Shown: piece by piece, positions 1 to 5,821 of the stretch
Numbering within the stretch: position 1 is the first letter of the stretch
How the letters are laid out: every line of letters begins with the position of its first letter
DNA from: Thioalkalivibrio sp.
GTDB lineage: Bacteria; Pseudomonadota; Gammaproteobacteria; Ectothiorhodospirales; Ectothiorhodospiraceae
Assembly: GCA_003555285.1 (NCBI GenBank)
Contig: PWGH01000188.1
Span: 1-14,880, forward strand
Reading direction: 5' to 3'
Length of the DNA: 14,880 bases
Translations under genes and position numbers: made by a program
The notes under the pieces: model-generated
What the model was told of the DNA's origin: nothing
What the model saw: the letters and a program-made list of their open reading frames with translations, nothing else
Databases searched by the model: none

Positions 1-465
1 CGGCGGGCCTTCCTTGCGCCAGATGGCGTCGGTAAAGGCCAGGTAGCCGCCGGGGCGCAGCAGACCATGGCAGACGCGCAGGGCCTCCGGCAGCCCGATG
101 CTGTAGAGCGCGCCTTCCGACCAGATCAGGTCGAAGCTTTCGGGTGGCTGCTCCGGGTGCGCCATGTCGCCGAGCCTCGCGCGGACGCGGTGTGAAAGCC
201 CGTGCGCCGCGATCGCCGCCTCGAGCCGTTCGATGCTCGGCGGATGGCGGTCGATCGCGACGGTCGTGCCCGCTGTGAGCTCCGCGAGTTGCAGGGTTTG
301 TCCGCCGACGCCGCACCCCAGGTCGAGAATCGCGGGCGCGGGGGGCAGTTCGCGGCAATGGGCCAGAGCTCGGACCGCGCACGCGCGATTGCCGGGACCC
401 TGCCGGGGCAGGGCTTCGTAGACCTCGAAGAAGAGCTCCTGGACACGGTGGTCGTTGCTGCCCAT
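1..465 (-). CDS. class I SAM-dependent methyltransferase, 3' end cut off by the window edge
   Basis: The reading frame starts at ATG 463-465 and stays open to base 1, giving 155 residues; the rest lies outside the window. The protein opens MGSNDHRVQELFFEVYEALP. It has a Rossmann-fold motif I, LDLGCGVGGQTLQLA (about residues 45-59), that binds S-adenosylmethionine. An acidic residue follows the second strand (AIDRH), then GDMA, then the motif IV-like segment FDLIWSEGALYSIGL and the post-motif LLRPGGYLAFTD. This order is typical of class I methyltransferases. The SEGALYSIG segment resembles a subgroup of small uncharacterised methyltransferases, but the substrate cannot be told from sequence. 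A GAGG ribosome binding site sits 7 nt before the ATG, which supports this start. It is transcribed divergently from the lipoprotein gene at 603. Family call is firm; function is unknown. Confidence 0.85.
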   Translation of the reverse strand, partial: MGSNDHRVQELFFEVYEALPRQGPGNRACAVRALAHCRELPPAPAILDLGCGVGGQTLQLAELTAGTTVAIDRHPPSIERLEAAIAAHGLSHRVRARLGDMAHPEQPPESFDLIWSEGALYSIGLPEALRVCHGLLRPGGYLAFTDAIWRKEGPP

Positions 466-553
466 CAGGTCGCCTCGTTCTGCCGGTGCCGCACCATCAG
501 CCTATCGCATCCGCTTGGGGCGGTGCTCTGGTTTCGTTCGAACCCCAAGGGAC

Positions 554-559
554 TACACT
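554..559 (+). promoter_or_regulatory. possible -10 box for the lipoprotein gene
   Basis: TACACT lies about 45 nt before the GTG start at 603, in the divergent spacer between the methyltransferase and lipoprotein genes. No convincing -35 hexamer is present at the usual spacing, so this is a weak call. Confidence 0.3.
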
Positions 560-562
560 CTT

Positions 563-583
563 GGCGCACCCATCCGGTGCGCC
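563..583 (+). promoter_or_regulatory. hairpin in the presumed leader of the lipoprotein gene
   Basis: GGCGCACC and GGTGCGCC form a perfect 8-bp stem around the 5-nt loop CATCC. It begins just after the possible -10 box and ends 19 nt before the GTG start. No T-run follows, so it is unlikely to be a terminator. It could be a leader structure or an operator. Confidence 0.45.
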
Positions 584-602
584 GACGCCCTCGAGCCAAA
601 CC

Positions 603-1016
603 GTGAACGGAACACCGACCCTGTCAAACCTGTGCAGGCTTCTAGTCTTGCTCCCGGTGGCGTTGTTGGCCGGCTGCATCACCGATGCCGCCACCCGGAT
701 CGCCTTCGACCTCAAGGCCGGCGCCGCGCGCGTGGGGCCAGCCCACGGGGCGAGCTACGTCGTCGAACATCGAACGCCGTCGCGGGCCCGCCAGTGCGTG
801 GGCCCTTACAAGGTTCAATTGGACAAGGTGGGCGCGTTGATCATCTGGTGTTATGACCAGGACGGCGCGACCGTGGTGTCCAGCCACAGCACCAGCTATC
901 ACGGCCGCTTCGTCGACACCCCGCGCACCCACCTGCTGGACAAGGGGGCGGGCGAGACGCTGTTGATCCGGCTGGAGCGCCGCAACGGACGCGTGGTGAT
1001 CGCCGAGGTCGTGTGA
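603..1016 (+). CDS. small predicted lipoprotein of unknown function
   Basis: I place the start at GTG 603, giving 137 residues, because this puts a short polar N-terminus directly before a hydrophobic signal segment, LCRLLVLLPVALLAGC. That segment ends in a classic lipobox LAGC (lipid-modified Cys25). Upstream in-frame starts would add a non-signal-like N-terminus. The mature part is about 112 residues, has no membrane segment, and contains two further cysteines (Cys65, Cys83) that could form a disulfide in the periplasm. The C-terminus ETLLIRLERRNGRVVIAEVV is repeated downstream as a gene fragment at 1675-1737. I do not recognise a named family. A membrane-anchored periplasmic protein is well supported by the signal; its role is unknown. 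Confidence 0.7.
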   Translation: MNGTPTLSNLCRLLVLLPVALLAGCITDAATRIAFDLKAGAARVGPAHGASYVVEHRTPSRARQCVGPYKVQLDKVGALIIWCYDQDGATVVSSHSTSYHGRFVDTPRTHLLDKGAGETLLIRLERRNGRVVIAEVV

Positions 1017-1019
1017 GCT
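954..1019 (+). repeat. 66-bp direct repeat, copy A (3' end of the lipoprotein gene)
   Basis: This segment covers the last 20 codons and stop of the lipoprotein gene plus 3 nt. It matches 1675-1740 at 62 of 66 positions by direct comparison. Weaker similarity continues to about 1055 (copy A) and 1775 (copy B), including a shared CGCTAGC. Confidence 0.9.
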
Positions 1020-1030
1020 GCGGTCCGCGC

Positions 1031-1060
1031 TCGTTCGGCGGAGCCGCCGCTAGCGAACGA
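1031..1060 (+). terminator. imperfect hairpin after the lipoprotein gene
   Basis: TCGTTC pairs with GAACGA outside an inner GGCG/CGCC stem, with an unpaired GCTAGC on one side. It starts 15 nt after the TGA stop. There is no T-run, so it is at best a weak or Rho-assisted terminator. Confidence 0.3.
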
Positions 1061-1072
1061 AAACCCCAGGTC

Positions 1073-1606
1073 TCACATTCCCACGAAAATCTCAGGGCGG
1101 GCATGGAAACGGCCTGCTTGTTTGATCCGAGCGTAGCTCTCCTTCAGATCGGCTCTGATTCCGGGGCCAAGTTGGACAGGCTGTCCTACGAGGCCGTCGC
1201 AGACGTACTGGCCTCGATACTCAATCAGACCCGCTTCAAAGATGAAGGCCTTCATGCCTGTAACTTCGTGAAGCGGATTCGTCAAGGCCTTTACCGCGTA
1301 GGCGTTCTCGACTTTGGCGTCAAACAGCAGCGCATACTTTGTCGTATTCCGAAGATGAACCCAACGACCGACACGCAGTGACTTAATCGCCAATGCAACC
1401 GCGTCGTCCAGTCGTTCGCCGCGGGCACTCAGTGCCGCTATGGCATTTGCAATTGCGGTGGCATCTTTCGCAGCGTGCCTTCTCGCCTTCGCAAGATCCG
1501 CCAGCAGATCCTTCCCCTGCTTATCGCCTGCCCGCAAAAGCACTTCGAAGAGGACTGATTTGTAGCCCTCGATGAATTGCATTGCGTCTGAGTAAGGCAG
1601 GATCAT
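1073..1606 (-). CDS. hypothetical protein in a lower-GC insert
   Basis: From ATG 1604-1606 this encodes 177 residues; the frame is open a further 7 codons to a TTG at 1625-1627, so the start is uncertain. No strong ribosome binding site is visible before either. The N-terminal half looks helical (MILPYSDAMQFIEGYKSVLF, then an Ala/Lys-rich stretch). The C-terminal half looks rich in strands, with AYAVKALTNPL followed by AGLIEYRGQYVCDGLV and a charged helix. There is no signal peptide or membrane segment. I do not recognise a named family and assign no function. Base use differs from the neighbours: 31 of 60 bases are G or C at 1201-1260, against 45 of 60 at 5281-5340 in epmB. The gene points against the lipoprotein gene and is flanked by copies of that gene's 3' end, so it looks like a horizontally acquired single-gene cassette. 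Confidence 0.6.
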   Translation of the reverse strand: MILPYSDAMQFIEGYKSVLFEVLLRAGDKQGKDLLADLAKARRHAAKDATAIANAIAALSARGERLDDAVALAIKSLRVGRWVHLRNTTKYALLFDAKVENAYAVKALTNPLHEVTGMKAFIFEAGLIEYRGQYVCDGLVGQPVQLGPGIRADLKESYARIKQAGRFHARPEIFVGM

Positions 1607-1630
1607 GTTCTGCGGCCAATTTCTCAATTT

Positions 1631-1670
1631 CGGGGTCAGGTCTTTACGGAAAAAAATAAATCTGTCCCCG
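1631..1670. repeat. 40-bp dispersed-repeat-like element with inverted ends
   Basis: The element begins CGGGGTCAG and ends CTGTCCCCG, which are inverted copies with one mismatch. Between them lie TCTTTACGG and an A-rich stretch, AAAAAAATAAAT. From memory, modules such as GGGTCAGGTCTT and GGGGACAGATTTATTTT recur in many proteobacterial genomes, sometimes near IS200-like/REP-associated transposase genes. No transposase is present here. It sits 4 nt before repeat copy B and just upstream of the hypothetical gene, so it may mark the insert's edge. Confidence 0.5.
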
Positions 1671-1674
1671 TTTA

Positions 1675-1737
1675 GAGACGCTGTTGATCCGGCTGGAACG
1701 CCGCAACGGACGCGTGATGATTGCCGAGGTCGCGTGA
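1675..1737 (+). pseudogene. 3' fragment of a lipoprotein gene copy
   Basis: The 20 codons ETLLIRLERRNGRVMIAEVA plus TGA match the C-terminus of the lipoprotein encoded at 603-1016 with two amino acid changes (V to M, V to A). No upstream part of the gene remains; the sequence before it is the 1631-1670 element and a 4-nt TTTA. This is a remnant of a duplicated or displaced lipoprotein gene, not a functional reading frame. Confidence 0.75.
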
Positions 1738-1740
1738 GCT
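1675..1740 (+). repeat. 66-bp direct repeat, copy B
   Basis: This is the second copy of 954-1019, offset by 721 bp in the same orientation, with four substitutions. It begins 4 nt after the 1631-1670 element. The weaker similarity beyond it runs up to the ppk2 stop codon at 1769-1771. Confidence 0.9.
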
Positions 1741-1768
1741 TTTGGTCAGGGCTCGCTCGCCTGAACCG

Positions 1769-2857
1769 CTAGCCGATGTTGCCGGTGAAGGTCGCCCGGT
1801 TGACGATCAGCGGGTCGGTCGGCGACAGGTTGCGCGCGTCCTTGCCCTCGTAGTCCATGGAATTGAGCACGTAGCGCATCGCATTCAGGCGCGCCCGTTT
1901 CTTGCAGTCCGACCGGACGACGATCCAGGGGCATTCGGAGTGGTCGGTGTGGAAGAACATCGCCTCCTTCGCCGTGGTGTACTCGTCCCACTTGTCCAGC
2001 GACGCCAGGTCGATCGGACTCAGCTTCCACTGCTTCAGCGGGTGCAGCTTGCGCTCCTTGAACCGCCGGCGCTGTTCCTGCCGGCTGACCGAGAACCACA
2101 GCTTGATCACGCGGATCCCGCTGTTCACCAGGTGGCGTTCCATCTCGGGGGCCTGATGCATGAACGTCAGGTATTCGGCGTTGGAACAAAAGCCCATCAC
2201 CCGTTCGACTCCCGCCCGGTTGTACCAGGAGCGGTCGAACAGCACGATCTCGCCGGCGGTCGGCAGGTGCTTCAAATAGCGCTGGAAATACCACTGCCCC
2301 AGTTCCTCCTGGGTGGGTTTTTCCAGCGCGACCACGCGCGCGCCGCGGGGGTTGAGGTGTTCCATGAAGCGCTTGATGGTGCCGCCCTTGCCGGCGGCGT
2401 CGCGGCCTTCGAACAGGATCACGACCCGCTGGCCGGTCTCGCGAACCCACGACTGCAGCTTCAGTAACTCGACCTGCAGGTGGTATTTCTGGCGTTCGTA
2501 GCTTTTGCGGGACAGGCGGTTCTTGTAGGGATAGATGCCGGTGCGCCAGTCTTCGACGAGTTCGTCATCGGGGCTAATCGGCAACTTGGTGTCGTCCTGC
2601 TGCCAGCGCAGCAGCGCGGTCTTCAGGGCGACGGCGTCGTCGGGCGACGCACCTTCCAGAATGGCTTCGAGCGTTTTCAGCGCGGCCGCGTAGTCGGCGG
2701 GTGGGTCGCCCGAACGCGCCAGGATGTCCTCGGCCGCGCTGAACTGGGCGTCCTGCGCCTCGGCGCTCTGCTGGGTGACGGTGTAGGTTTCCACACTGGT
2801 GTCGGCCAGGCTGGCCTCGAGTTCGGTCGGATCCTTCGCCTTCTCGCCCTTTTTCAT
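1769..2857 (-). CDS. ppk2: polyphosphate kinase 2 (PPK2 family)
   Basis: PPK2 enzymes transfer phosphate between inorganic polyphosphate and nucleotides, usually making ATP or GTP from the diphosphate. The start at ATG 2855-2857 gives 362 residues and has GAGG 5 nt upstream; a longer frame from 2980 would run through the likely promoter. The PPK2 core starts near residue 105 (WRTGIYPYKNRLSRKSYERQ). It has Walker A GRDAAGKGGT (151-160), the Walker B-like FDRSWYNRAGVERVMGF (207-223), and the lid segment LKQWKLSPID (274-283) followed by WDEY. All key motifs are intact. The first 100 or so residues are an acidic, probably flexible extension of unknown role. Single-domain layout suggests class I (ADP/GDP-phosphorylating), but substrate preference is inferred. 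It lies downstream of epmA on the same strand but seems to have its own promoter. Confidence 0.93.
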   Translation of the reverse strand: MKKGEKAKDPTELEASLADTSVETYTVTQQSAEAQDAQFSAAEDILARSGDPPADYAAALKTLEAILEGASPDDAVALKTALLRWQQDDTKLPISPDDELVEDWRTGIYPYKNRLSRKSYERQKYHLQVELLKLQSWVRETGQRVVILFEGRDAAGKGGTIKRFMEHLNPRGARVVALEKPTQEELGQWYFQRYLKHLPTAGEIVLFDRSWYNRAGVERVMGFCSNAEYLTFMHQAPEMERHLVNSGIRVIKLWFSVSRQEQRRRFKERKLHPLKQWKLSPIDLASLDKWDEYTTAKEAMFFHTDHSECPWIVVRSDCKKRARLNAMRYVLNSMDYEGKDARNLSPTDPLIVNRATFTGNIG

Positions 2858-2911
2858 GTTGGCCTCGACCCCGCGGGCACCGGCGCCCGCCTTGCGATGA
2901 ATGAGCGTTTT

Positions 2912-2917
2912 ATTATA
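2912..2917 (-). promoter_or_regulatory. -10 box for ppk2
   Basis: A perfect TATAAT on the minus strand lies 54 nt before the ppk2 ATG, in the 132-nt gap after epmA. The predicted transcript starts near 2905. No good TTGACA-like -35 is seen at 16-18 nt, so activator dependence is possible. It also argues that the ppk2 start is at 2857 rather than further upstream. Confidence 0.55.
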
Positions 2918-2989
2918 GACGAACACGCCCCGGGGTCCTTGTGGCCACACCGGAGCAAGGTCCGGGCACGAAGGGAACAACGGGTCGCT

Positions 2990-3955
2990 TCAGGCGCGGC
3001 CCCAGGGGAAGTCGATGACGCGGGCGATGTCGTCGACATCCAGCAGGCGCATCAGCAACCGGTCGACGCCGAGGGCCACGCCGGCGCAGTCGGGCAGGCC
3101 GGCCTGCAGGGCCTGCGGCAGGAACGGATCGGCCTCGGGGATCGTCTGGCCGCGGCGCTGGCGCGTTGCGAGGTCCTGCACGCGGCGCGCCGCGAAGACC
3201 GCCGGGTCCTGCAGTTCGTAAAAGCCGTTGGCGAGTTCCAGATCGCCCCAGTAGAGCTCGAAGCGGCTGGCGTAGCCCGGCGCCGAGGGGCTCGCGCGCG
3301 CAAGGACCGCCTGGCTCTCCGGATAGTCGAAGACCAGGGTCAGTTGGTTCGGGGGCAATCGGGGGGCGAGCACCAGCGCCATCAGCGCGTCGAGCCAGCC
3401 GTCGCGGTCGAGCGCGCCGACCAGGTTCAGCCCGTGGGCCTCGGCGACCGCTTGGCACGCCTCGGGCTCGCAGTGCAACGGATCGAGCCCCAGTTCATTG
3501 TGAAAAAGCGCGGCGTAGGTCACCCGTTGCACCGAGGCCTCGGGCGCGCGCCAGTGCGGGACCGCCGCAGCCAGGACCTGCACCAGCTCGACGACCTCGG
3601 CCATCAGGCGTTGGTCGTCAAAGCCCAGGCGATACCACTCCAGCAGGCTGAACTCCGGGTTGTGCCGGCGCCCCTGTTCGTCGCCCCGGAAGACCCGGGC
3701 GAGCTGGTAGATGTCGCCGGAATCGGCGGCCAGCAGCCGCTTCATCGGGTATTCCGGCGAGGTCTGCAGGTAGCCGGCGGTGCCGTCCGGGGCCTGCGCG
3801 CGCCAGCTCTCGACACCCGGATCCAGCGGTGCGCCCCGGGACAGCACCGGGGTTTCGACCTCGAGCACGCCGCGCTCGGCGAAAAACTGCCGCACGACGG
3901 CGTTCAGACGCGCGCGCTCGGCCCGCGCCGGACCCGCCCCAGGACGCCAGCTCAT
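2990..3955 (-). CDS. epmA: EF-P beta-lysyltransferase EpmA (PoxA/GenX/YjeA)
   Basis: EpmA is a truncated class II lysyl-tRNA synthetase homologue that activates (R)-beta-lysine with ATP and attaches it to a lysine of elongation factor P. The protein is 321 residues, close to the 325 of E. coli EpmA, and lacks the N-terminal tRNA anticodon-binding domain of LysRS. Visible motifs are motif 1 (FFAERGVLEVETP, 24-36), TSPEYPMKRLLA (65-76), motif 2 (VFRGDEQGRRHNPEFSLLEW, 88-107), YWGDLELANGFYEL (235-248) and motif 3 (GVALGVDRLLM, 292-302). It starts 24 nt after the efp stop codon on the same strand, so the two are probably co-transcribed. The ribosome binding site before ATG 3953-3955 is weak, which may keep its level below that of EF-P. 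Confidence 0.95.
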   Translation of the reverse strand: MSWRPGAGPARAERARLNAVVRQFFAERGVLEVETPVLSRGAPLDPGVESWRAQAPDGTAGYLQTSPEYPMKRLLAADSGDIYQLARVFRGDEQGRRHNPEFSLLEWYRLGFDDQRLMAEVVELVQVLAAAVPHWRAPEASVQRVTYAALFHNELGLDPLHCEPEACQAVAEAHGLNLVGALDRDGWLDALMALVLAPRLPPNQLTLVFDYPESQAVLARASPSAPGYASRFELYWGDLELANGFYELQDPAVFAARRVQDLATRQRRGQTIPEADPFLPQALQAGLPDCAGVALGVDRLLMRLLDVDDIARVIDFPWGRA

Positions 3956-3979
3956 CGGCGCCCAGTCATCCGCGCGGGC

Positions 3980-4543
3980 TCAGACCCGGGATACATACTC
4001 GCCGGAGCGGGTGTCCACCTTCACGGTCTCGCCCTCCTCGACGAACAGCGGCACCTTGACCACGGCCCCGGTCTCCAGCGTCGCCGGCTTGGTGCCGCCC
4101 TGGGCGGTGTCGCCGCGCAGGCCCGGATCGCACTGGGTGATCTTCAGCTCGACGAAGTTCGGCGGGGCGACCTGCAGCGGTTCGCCGTTCCACAGGGTGA
4201 CGGTCACGGTGTCCTGTTCCTTCAGGTAATAGGCCGAATCGCCCAGGGTGGTCCGGGTGACCGCGTATTGCTCGAAGGTGTCCGGGACCATGAAGTGCCA
4301 GAACTCGCCGTCGTTGTAGAGGTACTGCATGTCGATGTCCATCACGTCGGCGGCCTCGACGGTCTCGCCGGACTTGAAGGTCTTTTCCAGCACGCGGCCG
4401 GTGCGCAGGTTGCGCAGACGCACGCGGCTGAAGGCCTGGCCCTTGCCCGGCTTCACGAATTCGTTCTCGACGATCGATTGCGGATCGCCATCCAGTAGAA
4501 TCTTCAGCCCGCTCTTGAATTCGCTGGTGCTGTACGTTGCCAT
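3980..4543 (-). CDS. efp: translation elongation factor P
   Basis: EF-P binds the ribosome between the P and E sites and helps peptide bond formation at consecutive prolines. The 187-residue length and three beta-barrel domains match the family. The N-terminal KOW-like domain holds the modification loop [11 protein letters not shown], with the target lysine at position 34, exactly as in E. coli. The central domain includes [12 protein letters not shown], and the C-terminal signature [20 protein letters not shown] is complete, ending in [10 protein letters not shown]. Lys34 and the neighbouring epmA and epmB genes mean the factor is almost certainly beta-lysylated. The gene for the later hydroxylase, epmC, is not in this window. 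efp is divergent from epmB across 66 nt. Confidence 0.97.
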   Translation of the reverse strand: MATYSTSEFKSGLKILLDGDPQSIVENEFVKPGKGQAFSRVRLRNLRTGRVLEKTFKSGETVEAADVMDIDMQYLYNDGEFWHFMVPDTFEQYAVTRTTLGDSAYYLKEQDTVTVTLWNGEPLQVAPPNFVELKITQCDPGLRGDTAQGGTKPATLETGAVVKVPLFVEEGETVKVDTRSGEYVSRV

Positions 4544-4609
4544 GTCGTGTCATTCTCCCGGCGATGGAACCGCCGCTGCCAGTAGGGGTAGCCGGCCACC
4601 GAGGTAACC

Positions 4610-5632
4610 ATGCTCACAAAACGCGCCATGATACCCCGTGCGACGGCGCCCGCACAGACACCGGCCTGGCAACGGGCGCTGGCCCGGGCGATCACCGACC
4701 CGCACGAGCTCGCGCGGCGCCTGGACCTCGACCCCGCGCTGCTGCCGGGGATGGGCGCAGGCCATGCGCTGTTTCGCATCCGGGTGCCGGAGAGCTATCT
4801 GGCGCGCATCCGGCCCGGGGATCCGCGCGATCCGTTGTTGCTGCAGGTGTTGCCGCAGGGCCTCGAGGCCCGGGAGCAGCCCGGCTTCGGGCCGGATCCC
4901 GTCGACGACGCCGGCGCGATGGCCGCACCGGGCCTGCTGCACAAATACGCCGGGCGCGTGCTGCTGATCACCACCGGCGCCTGCGCGATTCATTGCCGCT
5001 ATTGCTTTCGGCGCGAATTCCCCTACGGCGAATTCAGTGCCGTGCGCGACTGGGAACCCGCACTCGCCTACATCCGGCAGCATCCGGACATCACCGAGGT
5101 GATCCTGAGCGGCGGCGATCCGCTGACGCTCTCGGACCCGCGCCTGCGGGCGCTGGTGCATCGCCTCGAGGGCATCGGGCACCTCACCCGGCTGCGCATT
5201 CACAGCCGGCTGCCGGTGGTGCTGCCCGAACGCGTCGACGACGAACTCTTTTCCTGGCTCGGCCAGGGCCGGCTGGACCACGTGCTGGTACTGCACGCGA
5301 ACCATCCGCGCGAGTTCGAGGCGCCGGCGGCGGCGGCGCTCGCTCGGCTGCGCGCGGCCGGGATCACGCTGCTCAACCAGTCGGTGCTGCTGGCGGGCGT
5401 GAACGACGACGCGAACACCTTGTGCCAACTGCAGGAACGCGGCTTCGCGGCGGGGGTGCTGCCCTACTACCTGCATCTCCTGGACCGCACCCGGGGGGTC
5501 GCCCATTTCGAGGTCGACGCGGAGCGCGCTCAAGCGCTGCACGCGACCCTGCACGCGCGATTACCGGGGTATCTGGTCCCCCGACTGGTCCGCGAGATTC
5601 CCGGCCACCCGGGCAAGACGCCGATGGCCTGA
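4610..5632 (+). CDS. epmB: EF-P lysine 2,3-aminomutase EpmB (YjeK)
   Basis: EpmB is a radical-SAM, PLP-dependent enzyme that converts (S)-alpha-lysine to (R)-beta-lysine, the substrate of EpmA. The protein has 340 residues. The [4Fe-4S] site is CAIHCRYCFRR with Cys125, Cys129 and Cys132. Further conserved parts are the upstream PGLLHKYAGRVLLI, the SAM-binding SGGDPL (167-172), RIHSRLPVV (196-204), LLNQSVLLAGVND (254-266) and LPYYLHLLD (284-292). The C-terminal GKTP (Lys336) is the likely PLP-binding lysine. Similarity to E. coli EpmB is visible along the whole length. The start at ATG 4610 is supported by GAGGT 4 nt upstream. Being divergent from efp, it need not share regulation with efp-epmA. 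Confidence 0.95.
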   Translation: MLTKRAMIPRATAPAQTPAWQRALARAITDPHELARRLDLDPALLPGMGAGHALFRIRVPESYLARIRPGDPRDPLLLQVLPQGLEAREQPGFGPDPVDDAGAMAAPGLLHKYAGRVLLITTGACAIHCRYCFRREFPYGEFSAVRDWEPALAYIRQHPDITEVILSGGDPLTLSDPRLRALVHRLEGIGHLTRLRIHSRLPVVLPERVDDELFSWLGQGRLDHVLVLHANHPREFEAPAAAALARLRAAGITLLNQSVLLAGVNDDANTLCQLQERGFAAGVLPYYLHLLDRTRGVAHFEVDAERAQALHATLHARLPGYLVPRLVREIPGHPGKTPMA

Positions 5633-5712
5633 GGGTTCGCCCGATTCGGTCAGGCCGCTTGGCCAGGCCACTGGCGCTGTTTGGGAACCTGCCGATTGCG
5701 CCCCACGTGGAG

Positions 5713-5727
5713 GCTCACTCCGTGAGC
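5713..5727 (+). other. small hairpin between epmB and the unknown gene
   Basis: GCTCAC and GTGAGC form a perfect 6-bp stem around TCC. No T-run follows, so it is only a weak candidate for the end of the epmB transcript. The 189-nt gap 5633-5821 otherwise holds the promoter and leader hairpin listed next. Confidence 0.3.
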
Positions 5728-5762
5728 ATGAACGTCCGCTCAAGTCGCCGTCCGTTTTTGGC

Positions 5763-5768
5763 TACAAT
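5763..5768 (+). promoter_or_regulatory. possible -10 box for the 627-residue protein gene
   Basis: TACAAT lies 53 nt before the ATG at 5822. The hexamer about 17 nt upstream (TCAAGT) is a poor -35 match. It is the best promoter-like sequence in this gap. Confidence 0.4.
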
Positions 5769-5782
5769 GAGCGGCGTAGGCA

Positions 5783-5799
5783 CCGGCCTTTCCGGCCGG
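5783..5799 (+). promoter_or_regulatory. leader hairpin upstream of the unknown gene
   Basis: CCGGCC and GGCCGG form a 6-bp stem with loop TTTCC, ending 22 nt before the start codon. The stretch between it and the ATG is C-rich and has no good Shine-Dalgarno sequence, so the hairpin could affect translation of the downstream gene. Confidence 0.35.
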
Positions 5800-5821
5800 G
5801 AGCCCCACCCGGGAACCCGCG

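Noticed and set aside
2480..4498. A 672-codon open frame on the plus strand antisense to ppk2, epmA and efp
   Set aside because: It crosses three well-supported genes on the other strand, has no family motifs, and is rich in Arg, Gly, Ala and Val as expected from antisense of GC-rich coding DNA.
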